Assembly: GCF_037977235.1 (NCBI RefSeq)
Contig: NZ_CP150276.1
Location: 434,001-498,000 of the forward strand
From: Paenibacillus sp. FSL K6-0276
GTDB taxonomy: Bacteria; Bacillota; Bacilli; Paenibacillales; Paenibacillaceae
DNA: 64,000 bases
Direction: 5' to 3'
Of the stretch, positions 52,679-60,928 are shown piece after piece; within the stretch, counting starts at the first letter, position 1; every line of letters starts with the position of its first letter. Under the pieces are notes generated by a model. That model was not told the DNA's origin. It did not search any database and was given only the letters and a program-made list of their open reading frames with translations. The position numbers and the translations under genes were made by a program.

Positions 52679-53311
52679 ATGGATGTTGTAGTATTGGGTG
52701 CATCAGGAACGATTGGAAAGGCGATTGTACAGGAGGCGTTAAAAAGAAAACACGAGGTAACAGCTGCGGTGCGCAATCCAGAGTCAGTGACCCTTGAACA
52801 TGAACGTCTACACATCACAACGGTGGATATTCTTGATCCTGCTTCAGTAGCTGCTGTGGTCAGTGGACATGAAGAGGTAATCAGTGCTTACGGGCCGGAA
52901 GCTGGCCACGAGAAGGATCTGATTACAGCGGCAAAAGCGTTGGTGGAGGGCATGCAGGTGGCAGGGCTCAATCGACTGTTAGTTGTTGGTGGTGCAGGCA
53001 GTTTGAAGACTGAAACTGGAGAGCTGTTGATGGATGCGCCGGATTTTCCAGCCGAGATTAGACCACTGGCAGAAGCACATGCGCAAGCTTATGAAATCTA
53101 CAAAAACACAGAACTGGACTATACGTATGCCAGTCCTGCTGCGGTAGTTCAGTCAGGTCGACGTACAGGTCAATTCCGTATTGGATTGGACCGTCTTATT
53201 CTTGATGAGAATGGCGAAAGCATGATCAGTGTGGAGGATTTTGCTGTAGCTATGGTGGACGAGCTGGAGGAAGGGAATTTTAGCCGGGCGAGATTTACTG
53301 TAGCTTATTGA
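52679..53311 (+). CDS. NAD(P)-binding (NmrA-like/atypical SDR) protein
   Basis: 210-aa Rossmann protein. VVVLGASGTIGKAIVQEALK at the N-terminus is the dinucleotide loop; VVGGAGSL and the absence of the YxxxK pair place it with atypical SDR/NmrA-like oxidoreductases (YwnB-like). ATG 52679 has GAGG 8 nt upstream; an earlier ATG pair at 52643 also has AGGAAGG and cannot be excluded. Possibly a quinone or methylglyoxal-type reductase; substrate unknown. Confidence 0.82.
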   Translation: MDVVVLGASGTIGKAIVQEALKRKHEVTAAVRNPESVTLEHERLHITTVDILDPASVAAVVSGHEEVISAYGPEAGHEKDLITAAKALVEGMQVAGLNRLLVVGGAGSLKTETGELLMDAPDFPAEIRPLAEAHAQAYEIYKNTELDYTYASPAAVVQSGRRTGQFRIGLDRLILDENGESMISVEDFAVAMVDELEEGNFSRARFTVAY

Positions 53312-53421
53312 TATTTAGCTTGCGCTAAATCAAGCATATTCGAGATGCTTTGAGACGTTGTGGAAGGCTAGGTCATGAAGAGATGCTGGACTTTTGAGTA
53401 GAAGCCGAGAGGGGCCAAATC

Positions 53422-55071
53422 ATGTTTCTGGTAACTGCTGAGCAAATGCGGCATCTGGATAGTGAAACGATCCAGCGGCTGGGGATTCCAGCCATTGCGC
53501 TGATGGAGAACGCGGGGAGAGTCATTGCACAGGAGATCATCGCGCTGTGCCGGCGGAGAGGTAGAGAGGGTTGCAGGAATGCAGCCGAATGGGAAGACGC
53601 CGGGCTGAAGGATGCCGCGCTGGATGGGAATGGCGCGGCATTTCAGGTCAGCGCAGATCATGCGCTGACCCTGGACAATGCCGCCGCCGAGCGATGGTTC
53701 ATCCTCGTCGGCAAAGGCAACAACGGCGGCGATGGCCTCGCCGCCGCACGGTACCTTCGCGAGACGGGCATCGCTGTCACGCTCGTCTATGCGGTGCCGC
53801 CGGAGTCGCTCTCCGGCGAGGCCGCCCTGCAGCGCGATGCGGCTGCAGCCCTGGGCCTGCCTGCCGTGGTATACGGCAGGGACCGGCTGGACCTTGCCGA
53901 GTGCAGCGGCATCTTGGATGCGCTGCTCGGCACCGGCGCCGCGGGAGCCCCGCGCGGCGCCTATGCGGAGCTGATTGCCGCAGCGAATAGCAGCGGCAAA
54001 GTGATCGTGTCCGCGGACATCCCGAGTGGTCTGAACGCGGACACAGGGGAGACGCATGAGCCTTGCATTCATGCGTCGGTGACGGTTTGCCTCGCGTTTC
54101 TTAAACGAGGCCTCCTGCAATACCCCGGCGCAAGCGCAGCGGGGCATGTGAAGATCCGGGCCATCGGCATTCCGACTTCTCTGGCCCCTGAAAGCGGTGT
54201 GCAGGTTCACCTGCTGACACCGGAAGTGCTGCATGCCCATCTGGGCGTTGATCTGGCCCGTCGGCGTTCGCCTGAAGGCCATAAGGGTACATATGGGCAT
54301 GTACTTCTTGCCGCTGGCACCTTACGGATGAGCGGTGCCGGACTGCTCTCTGCCCGTGCTGCGCTCCGGGCAGGTTGCGGATTGGTGACATGGGCGCTTC
54401 CTCAGAAGCTGCTGCCCTTTATCATCGGTTCTGCTCCTGAATTGATGCTAGCCGATGTTGGTGGCAATGAAGATGGAACATGGAATGCAAAGACTATTTC
54501 CGAACTACTGAAGCTAGGCACTGACCGAGATGTTCTTGCCGTTGGTCCTGGTCTTGGTCGCTTCAAGGCCGATACAGAATGGCTTCGCAATCTTTGGGAA
54601 GGAACGGATTGTCCTCTGGTCATCGATGCGGATGCCTTGAATATATTAGCTGAGGCTGATTACAAGGGCTGGGCAAGTAGACGCCATCCCGTGATTCTGA
54701 CACCTCATCCAGGTGAGATGGCCCGGCTTGCCAGCATAACAACGGCTGAGGTGCAACGGGACCGAATCGGTCTGGCCTTGAGCTATGCGAAAGAGCAAGG
54801 GGTTACGCTCGTATTAAAAGGAGCGCATACGGTTATAGCAACACCTGAAGGGCAAGCTTATGTAAACACCACAGGCCATCCCGGTATGGGCACTGGTGGA
54901 GCCGGTGATGTGCTAACGGGCATGATTTCCAGCCTGCTGGCTCAGGGGCTTAATGCTGCGCAGGCAGCAACTTTTGGTGCATACCTACACGGATTAGCAG
55001 GGGAGAGGGCAGCCCGTCAGCGGAATAATCAGACGGCCATCATTGCAGGCGATATCATTGAAGCACTCTGA
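53422..55071 (+). CDS. nnr: bifunctional NAD(P)HX epimerase/dehydratase
   Basis: 549-aa repair enzyme for hydrated nicotinamide cofactors. The N-terminal YjeF_N epimerase domain (about 1-250) has MENAGRVIAQEI and FILVGKGNNGGDGLAAARYL, and the catalytic region ILDALLGTGAAGAPRG. The C-terminal ADP-dependent dehydratase domain (about 255-549) has GTYGHVLLAAG, LTPHPGEMARL, VLKGAHTVIA and GTGGAGDVLTGMISSLLAQG. The N-terminal domain contains a roughly 30-residue insertion (REGCRNAAEWEDAGLKD). Base composition is very GC-rich from about 53560 to 54420 and then returns to the local level, suggesting a mosaic gene. Confidence 0.92.
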   Translation: MFLVTAEQMRHLDSETIQRLGIPAIALMENAGRVIAQEIIALCRRRGREGCRNAAEWEDAGLKDAALDGNGAAFQVSADHALTLDNAAAERWFILVGKGNNGGDGLAAARYLRETGIAVTLVYAVPPESLSGEAALQRDAAAALGLPAVVYGRDRLDLAECSGILDALLGTGAAGAPRGAYAELIAAANSSGKVIVSADIPSGLNADTGETHEPCIHASVTVCLAFLKRGLLQYPGASAAGHVKIRAIGIPTSLAPESGVQVHLLTPEVLHAHLGVDLARRRSPEGHKGTYGHVLLAAGTLRMSGAGLLSARAALRAGCGLVTWALPQKLLPFIIGSAPELMLADVGGNEDGTWNAKTISELLKLGTDRDVLAVGPGLGRFKADTEWLRNLWEGTDCPLVIDADALNILAEADYKGWASRRHPVILTPHPGEMARLASITTAEVQRDRIGLALSYAKEQGVTLVLKGAHTVIATPEGQAYVNTTGHPGMGTGGAGDVLTGMISSLLAQGLNAAQAATFGAYLHGLAGERAARQRNNQTAIIAGDIIEAL

Positions 55072-55078
55072 GTACTAT

Positions 55079-55534
55079 TTATAACAGCAGTAAGCAGAGT
55101 AGTGGCAGAAATAGTGCAAACACAGGCAGTAACAGAGGGGATCGTTCCACGCCTAGTTGCGTAACTCGCAGCAGTAGTAGTCCCAGAATTCCACCTAGAC
55201 CCCATAGCAGAAGCTCTGCACCTTGTTCCGCTGCCAGCCATAGACCAGCACCGAACCCTGCGGCTACGTATACAACAAGGGAAACGACAGGGGATGTGGT
55301 ACGCAGAATACGCAGCAGAACATCTGCTACTAATGCCGCCGGCAACCCATAAGCATAAATGGCATAAGGAACCGACAGGGGCCAACCTTCGGGTACGCCA
55401 TTATTTTGTGGAAATCCAAGCATAAGTAAGGAGATAAGAACGTATGTTAGCCCTGCGCAGGCTAATTTTGTTAATGCGTACATGCCACTTGTTAAACGGA
55501 TAGAAGGAATATCATAATCGGGTATCTTGTTCAT
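55079..55534 (-). CDS. small membrane protein, unknown function
   Basis: 151-aa protein with about four helices: LACAGLTYVLISLLMLGF, VPYAIYAYGLPAALVADVLL, VVSLVVYVAAGFGAGLWLAA and a very Leu-rich C-terminus (GLGGILGLLLLRV, PLLLPVFALFLPLLCLLLL). The end lies 7 bp from the convergent nnr stop. No recognised domain. Confidence 0.65.
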   Translation of the reverse strand: MNKIPDYDIPSIRLTSGMYALTKLACAGLTYVLISLLMLGFPQNNGVPEGWPLSVPYAIYAYGLPAALVADVLLRILRTTSPVVSLVVYVAAGFGAGLWLAAEQGAELLLWGLGGILGLLLLRVTQLGVERSPLLLPVFALFLPLLCLLLL

Positions 55535-55567
55535 AGGTATACATTCCTCTCGAGGTGTGTTGTGTGT

Positions 55568-55727
55568 CAGCTTGTACCCATGTCTTCACCGTTGACATGA
55601 ATACAGATCGGCGGGGATTCATCAGACTTTCTAGACCTGCCTTGCGGTTTTGCTGCTGTGTGGGGAAAGTAATAGGCGACTCCTTACATCCTGTTCGTTC
55701 CCCATAATAGGGGTAGGTGGGATTCAT
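55568..55727 (-). pseudogene. remnant of SDR oxidoreductase N-terminus
   Basis: ATG 55727 with AAGGAGGAG upstream opens YPYYGERTGCKESPITFP, then QQNRKAGLESLMNPR. This matches the N-terminal tail of Paenibacillus/Bacillus stress SDRs (FPPQHQNRQPGxExxMNPRP before the GGDSGIGRA Rossmann loop). After MNPR the frame shifts, a stop follows at 55568-55570, and no Rossmann motif is found. Only the translation start and tail survive. Confidence 0.5.
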
Positions 55728-55845
55728 TTTTCTAATACACTCCTCCTTGCCTTCTATCTTCCGTATATTTCTATGCATTCGCCCAGAAAAGCGTGCGCTG
55801 TCTTCTATACATACACATGCTCTTTTAACCTAGTCGGAGGGGTGC

Positions 55846-56436
55846 TTGTCCAAAATGAATGATTGGCGAAATGTCGATGATTTGAATCATGGAACCGCGG
55901 TTCAGAAAGAGGTCTATAACCTTCTTAAGGAACTAGATATTATGAATTTGCTAGCGGATTATAACCCTATGCTGGTTGGCACAGTACCGCTTGGAATTCA
56001 AGTTGAGGGCAGCGATTTGGATATCATATGTGAGGTTCATGATCCTGCGGAGTTTAAGGCGCTAGTTGTTCGATATTTTGGAGCCATGGAGGGGTTTGTT
56101 AGCGAATCGCGAGTGGTTCAAAGCATCCCTCGAACGAAAGTTAACTTTATGGTAAGGGGCTGGCCTATAGAACTGTTTGGACAGCCGAGGCCAACGGAGC
56201 TGCAGAATGGTTATTTGCATATGATCGTTGAGGCTGAAATCTTAGCTCATATGGGTGATGATTTTCGTCAGCAGATCATCATGATGAAATCAAATGGATG
56301 GAAGACAGAACCTGCCTTTGCGAAAGCTCTGGGATTAGAGGGCGATCCTTACGAAGCGCTGCTGGAGCTAGAAAAGCTTCCTCGGAGCGCTCTTTATGCT
56401 TTATGTCATTCTGTACAAGCGAGGGACCAAGTATGA
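55846..56436 (+). CDS. DUF4269-type nucleotidyltransferase-like protein
   Basis: 196-aa protein. MLVGTVPLGIQVEGSDLDIICEV around residues 44-66 has the G-S/T ... DLDI nucleotidyltransferase pattern, and VNFMVRGWPIELFGQ supplies the third strand. The C-terminal helical part has FAKALGLEGDPYEALLELE. The family function is unknown. TTG 55846 sits 5 nt after GGAGG; ATG 55855 is an alternative start. It overlaps the next gene by 4 bp. Confidence 0.78.
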   Translation: MSKMNDWRNVDDLNHGTAVQKEVYNLLKELDIMNLLADYNPMLVGTVPLGIQVEGSDLDIICEVHDPAEFKALVVRYFGAMEGFVSESRVVQSIPRTKVNFMVRGWPIELFGQPRPTELQNGYLHMIVEAEILAHMGDDFRQQIIMMKSNGWKTEPAFAKALGLEGDPYEALLELEKLPRSALYALCHSVQARDQV

Positions 56437-56852
56437 TTTATAGGGAAATGGTCGTGGATGATTATGAAGCTGCTTATCAGCTGTGGGAGTATACAGAGGG
56501 GATGGGACTCAGCGAAGCGGATTCAAGGCTGGAGATTATACGTTATCTGGAACGTAACCGAGGCTTTAGTCAGATTTGTGAGAATGAAGATGGTCAGATT
56601 GTAGGCACGGCATTGTACGGACATGATGGGCGAAGAGGTTACATGTATCATGTTGCAGTTAGTGATGACTGCCGGAGAATGGGTGTTGGTCGTAAGCTTG
56701 TGACTCGCTGTGTTGAGAATCTTCGCGCAGCCGGCATTGCCAAGTGCCATCTGATGGTTATTGAAAGCAACGAACAAGGAAGAGAGTTCTGGGAAGGAAT
56801 GGGCTGGCAGTATAGAGGTGGAATTATGCTGTACTCTCAGGATATCTTGTGA
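56433..56852 (+). CDS. GNAT family N-acetyltransferase
   Basis: 139-aa acetyltransferase. Motif MYHVAVSDDCRRMGVGRKLVTRCVENLRAAG split across the V-x-x-x-x-R/Q-x-x-G-x-G/A loop, then HLMVIESNEQGREFWEGMGW. It resembles YpeA/RimI-like members. ATG overlaps the upstream stop (ATGA), indicating an operon with the DUF4269 gene. Confidence 0.85.
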   Translation: MIYREMVVDDYEAAYQLWEYTEGMGLSEADSRLEIIRYLERNRGFSQICENEDGQIVGTALYGHDGRRGYMYHVAVSDDCRRMGVGRKLVTRCVENLRAAGIAKCHLMVIESNEQGREFWEGMGWQYRGGIMLYSQDIL

Positions 56853-57005
56853 TACACAGGACACGTAATACAAATACTACCTCTGAATACCGCAATGTTA
56901 GGCATACGAATATCACAGCAAATATCACAGTGAACTCCGACTGCTAGTGCAGTATACTATATAGGAGTACGATAATTGCCTATTCTTGCAGGCAGGAGGT
57001 CTATT

Positions 57006-57716
57006 ATGCGTTTTAAGGATGTATTCTCAATTATTGGTCCAGCAATGGTCGGTCCATCAAGCTCACATACCGCTGGGGCGGCCCGGATCGGGAGAGCTGC
57101 AAGGCAGGTGCTGGGTGAAATACCACGTGTGGCAGAAGTAACGTTCTTCGGTTCTTTTGCAGCAACTTATCAGGGACATGGCACAGATCGAGCGATTGTT
57201 GGAGGGTTACTTGATTTCACTACCGACGATCATCGGCTTCCAGATTCCCTAGAACTGGCGGTTGAAGCCGGTATGGAGGTTTCTTTTAAGCAGGGAACGG
57301 GCTTGTTTCCACATCCCAACACGGTTAAGCTGCATCTTATCGGACAAGAAACCGGAAGCAAACTGACACTAACAGGGACATCTATTGGTGGCGGGAATAT
57401 CGAGATTGTCGATATTGACGGTTTTGGAGTGAAGCTTACGGGGATCTATCCGACGGTTCTGATTAACCATATGGATTATTTGGGTGTTCTGGCGAGTGTT
57501 ACGGAAGTGATGCGTAACGGACAGTTTAATATAGGGCATATGTCTCTGGATCGTAAGAATCGCAGCGGTGCAGCCTTAACGGTGCTGGAGCTGGATGAAG
57601 CGGCTACACCAGAGCTTATTGAAGCGCTTAAAGCGCTCACTGCTGTGAAATCCGTGAAGTTGGTTAATTTAAATGAAGGTAAGCGAGATGAGAAGGGGAA
57701 GGAAAGTTTAACATGA
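57006..57716 (+). CDS. sdaAB: L-serine dehydratase, beta subunit
   Basis: 236-aa subunit of the iron-sulfur L-serine ammonia-lyase, converting serine to pyruvate and ammonia. N-terminal SIIGPAMVGPSSSHTAGAAR, GSFAATYQGHGTDRAIVGGL and the ACT-like C-terminus (YLGVLASVTEVMRNGQFNI). ATG 57006 is 6 nt after GGAGG. Overlaps sdaAA by 4 bp, so the two subunits are co-translated. Confidence 0.93.
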   Translation: MRFKDVFSIIGPAMVGPSSSHTAGAARIGRAARQVLGEIPRVAEVTFFGSFAATYQGHGTDRAIVGGLLDFTTDDHRLPDSLELAVEAGMEVSFKQGTGLFPHPNTVKLHLIGQETGSKLTLTGTSIGGGNIEIVDIDGFGVKLTGIYPTVLINHMDYLGVLASVTEVMRNGQFNIGHMSLDRKNRSGAALTVLELDEAATPELIEALKALTAVKSVKLVNLNEGKRDEKGKESLT

Positions 57717-58591
57717 ATTTTCAAACACTTAGCGAGCTGGCTGTATTGTGTGAGGAACGCGGCCTTACGATTGGAGCACTAATGCTCGAAGAGCAAAGCG
57801 CGGAATCTGGGCGTTCCAGTGAACATGAATTTTCCACGATGCGTGAATATTATGAAGTGATGAAAGAGGCTGTTCATCGCGGGATGAATGAAGATACAAC
57901 TTCGCGTAGCGGCCTCACGGGAATGGATGCCCAGCGTGTAGGCGCATATAACGCAGCTGATGAGCCGTGCCTGGGTGGACCCGCAGGTCAAGCTATGGCT
58001 TACGCGCTGGCTGTATCCGAGGTGAATGCTTCTATGGGCCGGATCATTGCGACGCCTACTGCTGGTTCATGCGGGATTATTCCAGGTGTATTCCTCAGTT
58101 GTCAGGAACGATTTGGCTGGGATGATGACTATATGGTATCAGGGTTGTTCGCTGCCGGGGCAATCGGTTATGTCATCGCCAATAATTCGTTTGTATCGGG
58201 TGCGGAAGGTGGCTGTCAAGCCGAGGTGGGTTCAGCCATCGGGATGGCCGCCGGTGCTTTAACCGAGCTACGCGGAGGAACGCCTGCACAAGCAGTGCAT
58301 GCTGTCGGACTGGCGCTTAAGAACACATTAGGTCTGATTTGTGATCCGGTTGGAGGACTTGTAGAGATTCCATGTATTGTTAGAAACGGATTCGGTGCAG
58401 TTACCGCACTCGCAGCCGCAGATATGGCACTGGCTGGTGTTCGAAGTGTTATTCCTTCAGACGAAGTCATAAAGGTCATGCTTGAGGTAGGCTCAGCTAT
58501 GCCAGAGAAACACCGCGAGACCGCAGGAGGCGGTTTAGCACAGACACCTACCGGTCGTAAAATCATGCAGGATTTACGCAAAAAGAAGTAA
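57713..58591 (+). CDS. sdaAA: L-serine dehydratase, alpha subunit
   Basis: 292-aa catalytic subunit. Cysteines for the [4Fe-4S] cluster lie in TAGSCGIIPGV, GAEGGCQAEVGSA and LICDPVGGLVEIPC, all conserved in the family. SRSGLTGMDAQRVGAYN and the GGPAGQAMAYALAVSEVNAS region are also typical. ATGA overlap with sdaAB. No terminator is obvious before the convergent small gene. Confidence 0.94.
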   Translation: MNFQTLSELAVLCEERGLTIGALMLEEQSAESGRSSEHEFSTMREYYEVMKEAVHRGMNEDTTSRSGLTGMDAQRVGAYNAADEPCLGGPAGQAMAYALAVSEVNASMGRIIATPTAGSCGIIPGVFLSCQERFGWDDDYMVSGLFAAGAIGYVIANNSFVSGAEGGCQAEVGSAIGMAAGALTELRGGTPAQAVHAVGLALKNTLGLICDPVGGLVEIPCIVRNGFGAVTALAAADMALAGVRSVIPSDEVIKVMLEVGSAMPEKHRETAGGGLAQTPTGRKIMQDLRKKK

Positions 58592-58621
58592 TTCCTACGC
58601 CTTAAATCACAATTCGTAATT

Positions 58622-58924
58622 TTAGAGCATCTTGAAGCGTTCCAACTGTTCCCATAGACCTTCTTGCCGAAGGATTTCTGCCTGCCTTGGTCCAATGAGG
58701 TCGAAGTGGGGAAACGATGAACGATTATGAATATATTTGGCAGGCAAGCCATTCTCCTCGCACCAATGTTTCAGTGTGGTAAGATCACTACAGCCCACCT
58801 TGGTGACGGTAGTGATGCCAGGAAATCGTGGATCCAGCCAATAATGAGTCATGAAGGCGATCTCACCTGCGGAGACCGCTTTTTTCCACCGGGATAGTTC
58901 TTCTCTGTTGATACCGAAGGCCAT
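58622..58924 (-). CDS. conserved small protein (YneQ-like), unknown function
   Basis: 100-aa protein beginning MAFGINREELSRWKKAVSAG with FMTHYWLDPRFPGITTVTKV, GCSDL and NGLPAKYIHNRSSFPHFDL. The His/Asp/Trp-rich conserved pattern suggests a real domain. I think it is the YneQ-like family from Bacillus, but this is from memory of the pattern only. Confidence 0.65.
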   Translation of the reverse strand: MAFGINREELSRWKKAVSAGEIAFMTHYWLDPRFPGITTVTKVGCSDLTTLKHWCEENGLPAKYIHNRSSFPHFDLIGPRQAEILRQEGLWEQLERFKML

Positions 58925-58985
58925 TACGTCTCATCCTTATCTATTGTAGTTGACAACATTATAACCCATGAAAGGGGATTACATC

Positions 58986-59183
58986 ATGAACGGACAAGTA
59001 AGAGCGGATATTCGTCCTGGGCTTGAAGTGGATATTGTGCTTAAGCAGGATCAACCTACAGGCAAGCTAACACACGGTACGGTGAAAGATATTCTCACGA
59101 ACTCACCTCGTCATCCGCATGGCATTAAGGTCAGATTGACTAGCGGACAGGTAGGACGAGTTAAGAATATTACAGGGAACTAA
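58986..59183 (+). CDS. ywbE: YwbE family protein (DUF2196)
   Basis: 65-aa protein with the SH3-like YwbE pattern: IRPGLEVDIVLKQDQPTGKL, THGTVKDILTNSPRHPHGIK, then VRLTSGQVGRVKNI. Function unknown; found widely in Bacillota. ATG 58986 follows AAAGGGG by 7 nt; the earlier in-frame ATG at 58968 lies before that site. Confidence 0.85.
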   Translation: MNGQVRADIRPGLEVDIVLKQDQPTGKLTHGTVKDILTNSPRHPHGIKVRLTSGQVGRVKNITGN

Positions 59184-59205
59184 ATAAACCCTACTTCTCC
59201 ACATT

Positions 59206-59274
59206 AAAAAGCCACCCTAATCTCAAGGCATCTGTTCACGGGAACAGAACAACCTCCGAGATTAGGGCTTTTTG
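59206..59274. terminator. long bidirectional terminator
   Basis: AAAAAGCCACCCTAATCTC pairs with GAGATTAGGGCTTTTT around a 33-nt insert that itself contains TGTTC/GAACA. It separates the convergent ywbE and HNH genes. Confidence 0.85.
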
Positions 59275-59284
59275 GTTTAAGATG

Positions 59285-60010
59285 TTACATTCGACCCATA
59301 AAATCCTCAACAGATTTATCGGCTTTGGTCTGATTACATAACGTGCAAGCGCAGACGCAATTATCTGGGGTTGTATGGCCGCCTTTAGCACGAGGTAGTA
59401 AATGATCAATAGTGTCCCCATAAGCGCCGCAGAAGTAGCAGATGTAGTTGTCTCTGGCTAGTATATAAGCGCGAAAATCCTTATTGCTATACAATCGCCT
59501 TATGGTTCGGCGGTTCACAACGATAGCGGCATGTTCCCTGACTAGAGTAATCGCAAGCTCTAGATCGATCTCCTGATGCCAGCGCCGTCCCTTATCGCTA
59601 TGTCCACGCATTAGAATCATCCCTTTGGCAGAAGGAATCAATTGGGTTAGATCTTCAGGATTTAGCTTCGTGCCTTGAGAATGTGGATGTTTTTTTCGCT
59701 GCTCCAAACCTCGTACGCGGCGGTTCGGATTGGATTGTCCTGAAGAAGCAGAAGCGGAAGGCGGCTTTCCCTCTTTGGAGCGTTCTAGTAGAGAGTGCTG
59801 ATGGGTTTGGATCGTATCAAGCTTCACCAGTAAGGGGTTTGCTGTGAGCTTTATATTTAGTGTTTCCCGTTGCTTCCGACACTCACGGCAGGCACCACGG
59901 CGTGACTGCCCCTTGGAACGTTTGCCTGTACGTCTGCGAAATTCAGAGAGCGGCTTCTGCTTGTGGCAATAAGCACACTGTTTGTTAGATAGAAGATCGG
60001 TATCGTTCAT
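59285..60010 (-). CDS. HNH endonuclease domain protein with N-terminal zinc knuckle
   Basis: About 241 aa. The N-terminus has a zinc-finger-like CAYCHKQKPLSEFRRR ... CRECRKQRE module (about 13-48). The middle is basic and low complexity (SASASSGQSNPNRRVRGLEQ). The C-terminal HNH domain reads YICYFCGAYGDTIDHLLPRA, then KGGHTTPDNCVCACTLCNQTK, with Cys pairs and the central DH. ATG 60010 lacks a good ribosome binding site; the frame is open to 60088, where it runs into a dispersed repeat, so the start is uncertain. Might be a stand-alone nuclease; no mobile element or restriction partner is adjacent. Confidence 0.78.
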   Translation of the reverse strand: MNDTDLLSNKQCAYCHKQKPLSEFRRRTGKRSKGQSRRGACRECRKQRETLNIKLTANPLLVKLDTIQTHQHSLLERSKEGKPPSASASSGQSNPNRRVRGLEQRKKHPHSQGTKLNPEDLTQLIPSAKGMILMRGHSDKGRRWHQEIDLELAITLVREHAAIVVNRRTIRRLYSNKDFRAYILARDNYICYFCGAYGDTIDHLLPRAKGGHTTPDNCVCACTLCNQTKADKSVEDFMGRM

Positions 60011-60059
60011 AGGTATGTTAGGTGCAGCGCATGTGTACGCCTGTCCTGTCTCCTTGTTT

Positions 60060-60164
60060 TTTAAAATATAAGAAACTATAAGTTTCACACCATACTTTAT
60101 GTCTTGAATTTCTCGCTTAAACGCTTACCGTCCTTATAAGGACGCCGAAGGCGTTTATACTTGG
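60060..60164. repeat. dispersed two-hairpin repeat
   Basis: Full copy: hairpin 1 AAATATAAG..ACTAT / ATACTTTATGTCTT; hairpin 2 TAAACGC ... CGTCCTTATAAGGACG ... GCGTTTA ending in TATACTTG. About 85% identical by eye to the copy at 62131. The rest of the gap to 60393 shows nothing else distinct. Confidence 0.85.
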
Positions 60165-60393
60165 GATTCAATGGTTTCTATTTATGAGATCCGTCAGGTT
60201 AAATATTAGATTCTAAACTTAGTATATCGTAAAGTGCAGCCGTTCACATCGTACGTAAAAAAAACACAAACGCAGCCGATTTTGTGATATGCATCTCGGT
60301 GACAAACAGGGAAAACTTGTAAAATAAATGGAGGGGCAAATTCGTTATGTAAATAAGGTTGTTCTAATTCTTACATGGAAATGGGGTAGTGAA

Positions 60394-60876
60394 ATGGAAT
60401 CAACGAAGGGAAGACCGTTTGCAGTAACATTGCTTTATATTCTTCATATTTTTTTGGGGGTTGGAGCGTTAGGAGGGGGTGGTGCTCTTGTAATAGATCC
60501 TAGTGGTGATCTAATGAAAATGCCAACTTCTATGCTGGAAAGATCGCCATTCTCGGATTTTTTATTCCCAGGTATTCTACTATTTATCGTATTCGGTATA
60601 CCGCCCCTGCTCGTTGTTTATGGTCTGGTCAAGAGACCTCAGTGGCACTTGGTGGATACATTGAATCCTTTTAAGAAAATATATAGCTTCTGGGCTTTGT
60701 CTCTGTATATCGGGTTTGGGCAAATCATTTGGATAATGGTGCAGACGTACATGCTGAACAGTGTAGCAATCATACATCTGATCTATATGAGTCTAGGGCT
60801 TTTGATTCAAGCTGTTACACTGCTGCCATCTGTACAATGTTACTTTTCGCTGGACGGCGGTACTGAAAGACGTTAA
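60394..60876 (+). CDS. integral membrane protein, unknown function
   Basis: 160-aa protein with four helices: FAVTLLYILHIFLGVGALGG, FLFPGILLFIVFGIPPLLVV, YSFWALSLYIGFGQIIWIMV and HLIYMSLGLLIQAVTLLPSV. ATG 60394 was preferred (GGGG about 10 nt upstream); the open frame starts at 60328 with no ribosome binding site. No recognised family. Confidence 0.65.
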   Translation: MESTKGRPFAVTLLYILHIFLGVGALGGGGALVIDPSGDLMKMPTSMLERSPFSDFLFPGILLFIVFGIPPLLVVYGLVKRPQWHLVDTLNPFKKIYSFWALSLYIGFGQIIWIMVQTYMLNSVAIIHLIYMSLGLLIQAVTLLPSVQCYFSLDGGTERR

Positions 60877-60928
60877 AATTGCAGTGAACAAAAAGCATTT
60901 CATTTGTCAGGGCAAGGAGTGAGCCGAA

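Noticed and set aside
53571..53990. ORFs of 98-139 aa overlapping nnr in other frames
   Set aside because: They are by-products of the high GC content, which removes stop codons; the nnr frame has clear motifs.
55512..55778. 88-aa minus-strand ORF as an intact gene
   Set aside because: Only residues from the ATG at 55727 resemble a known family, and the frame breaks after about 37 residues; treated as an SDR remnant.
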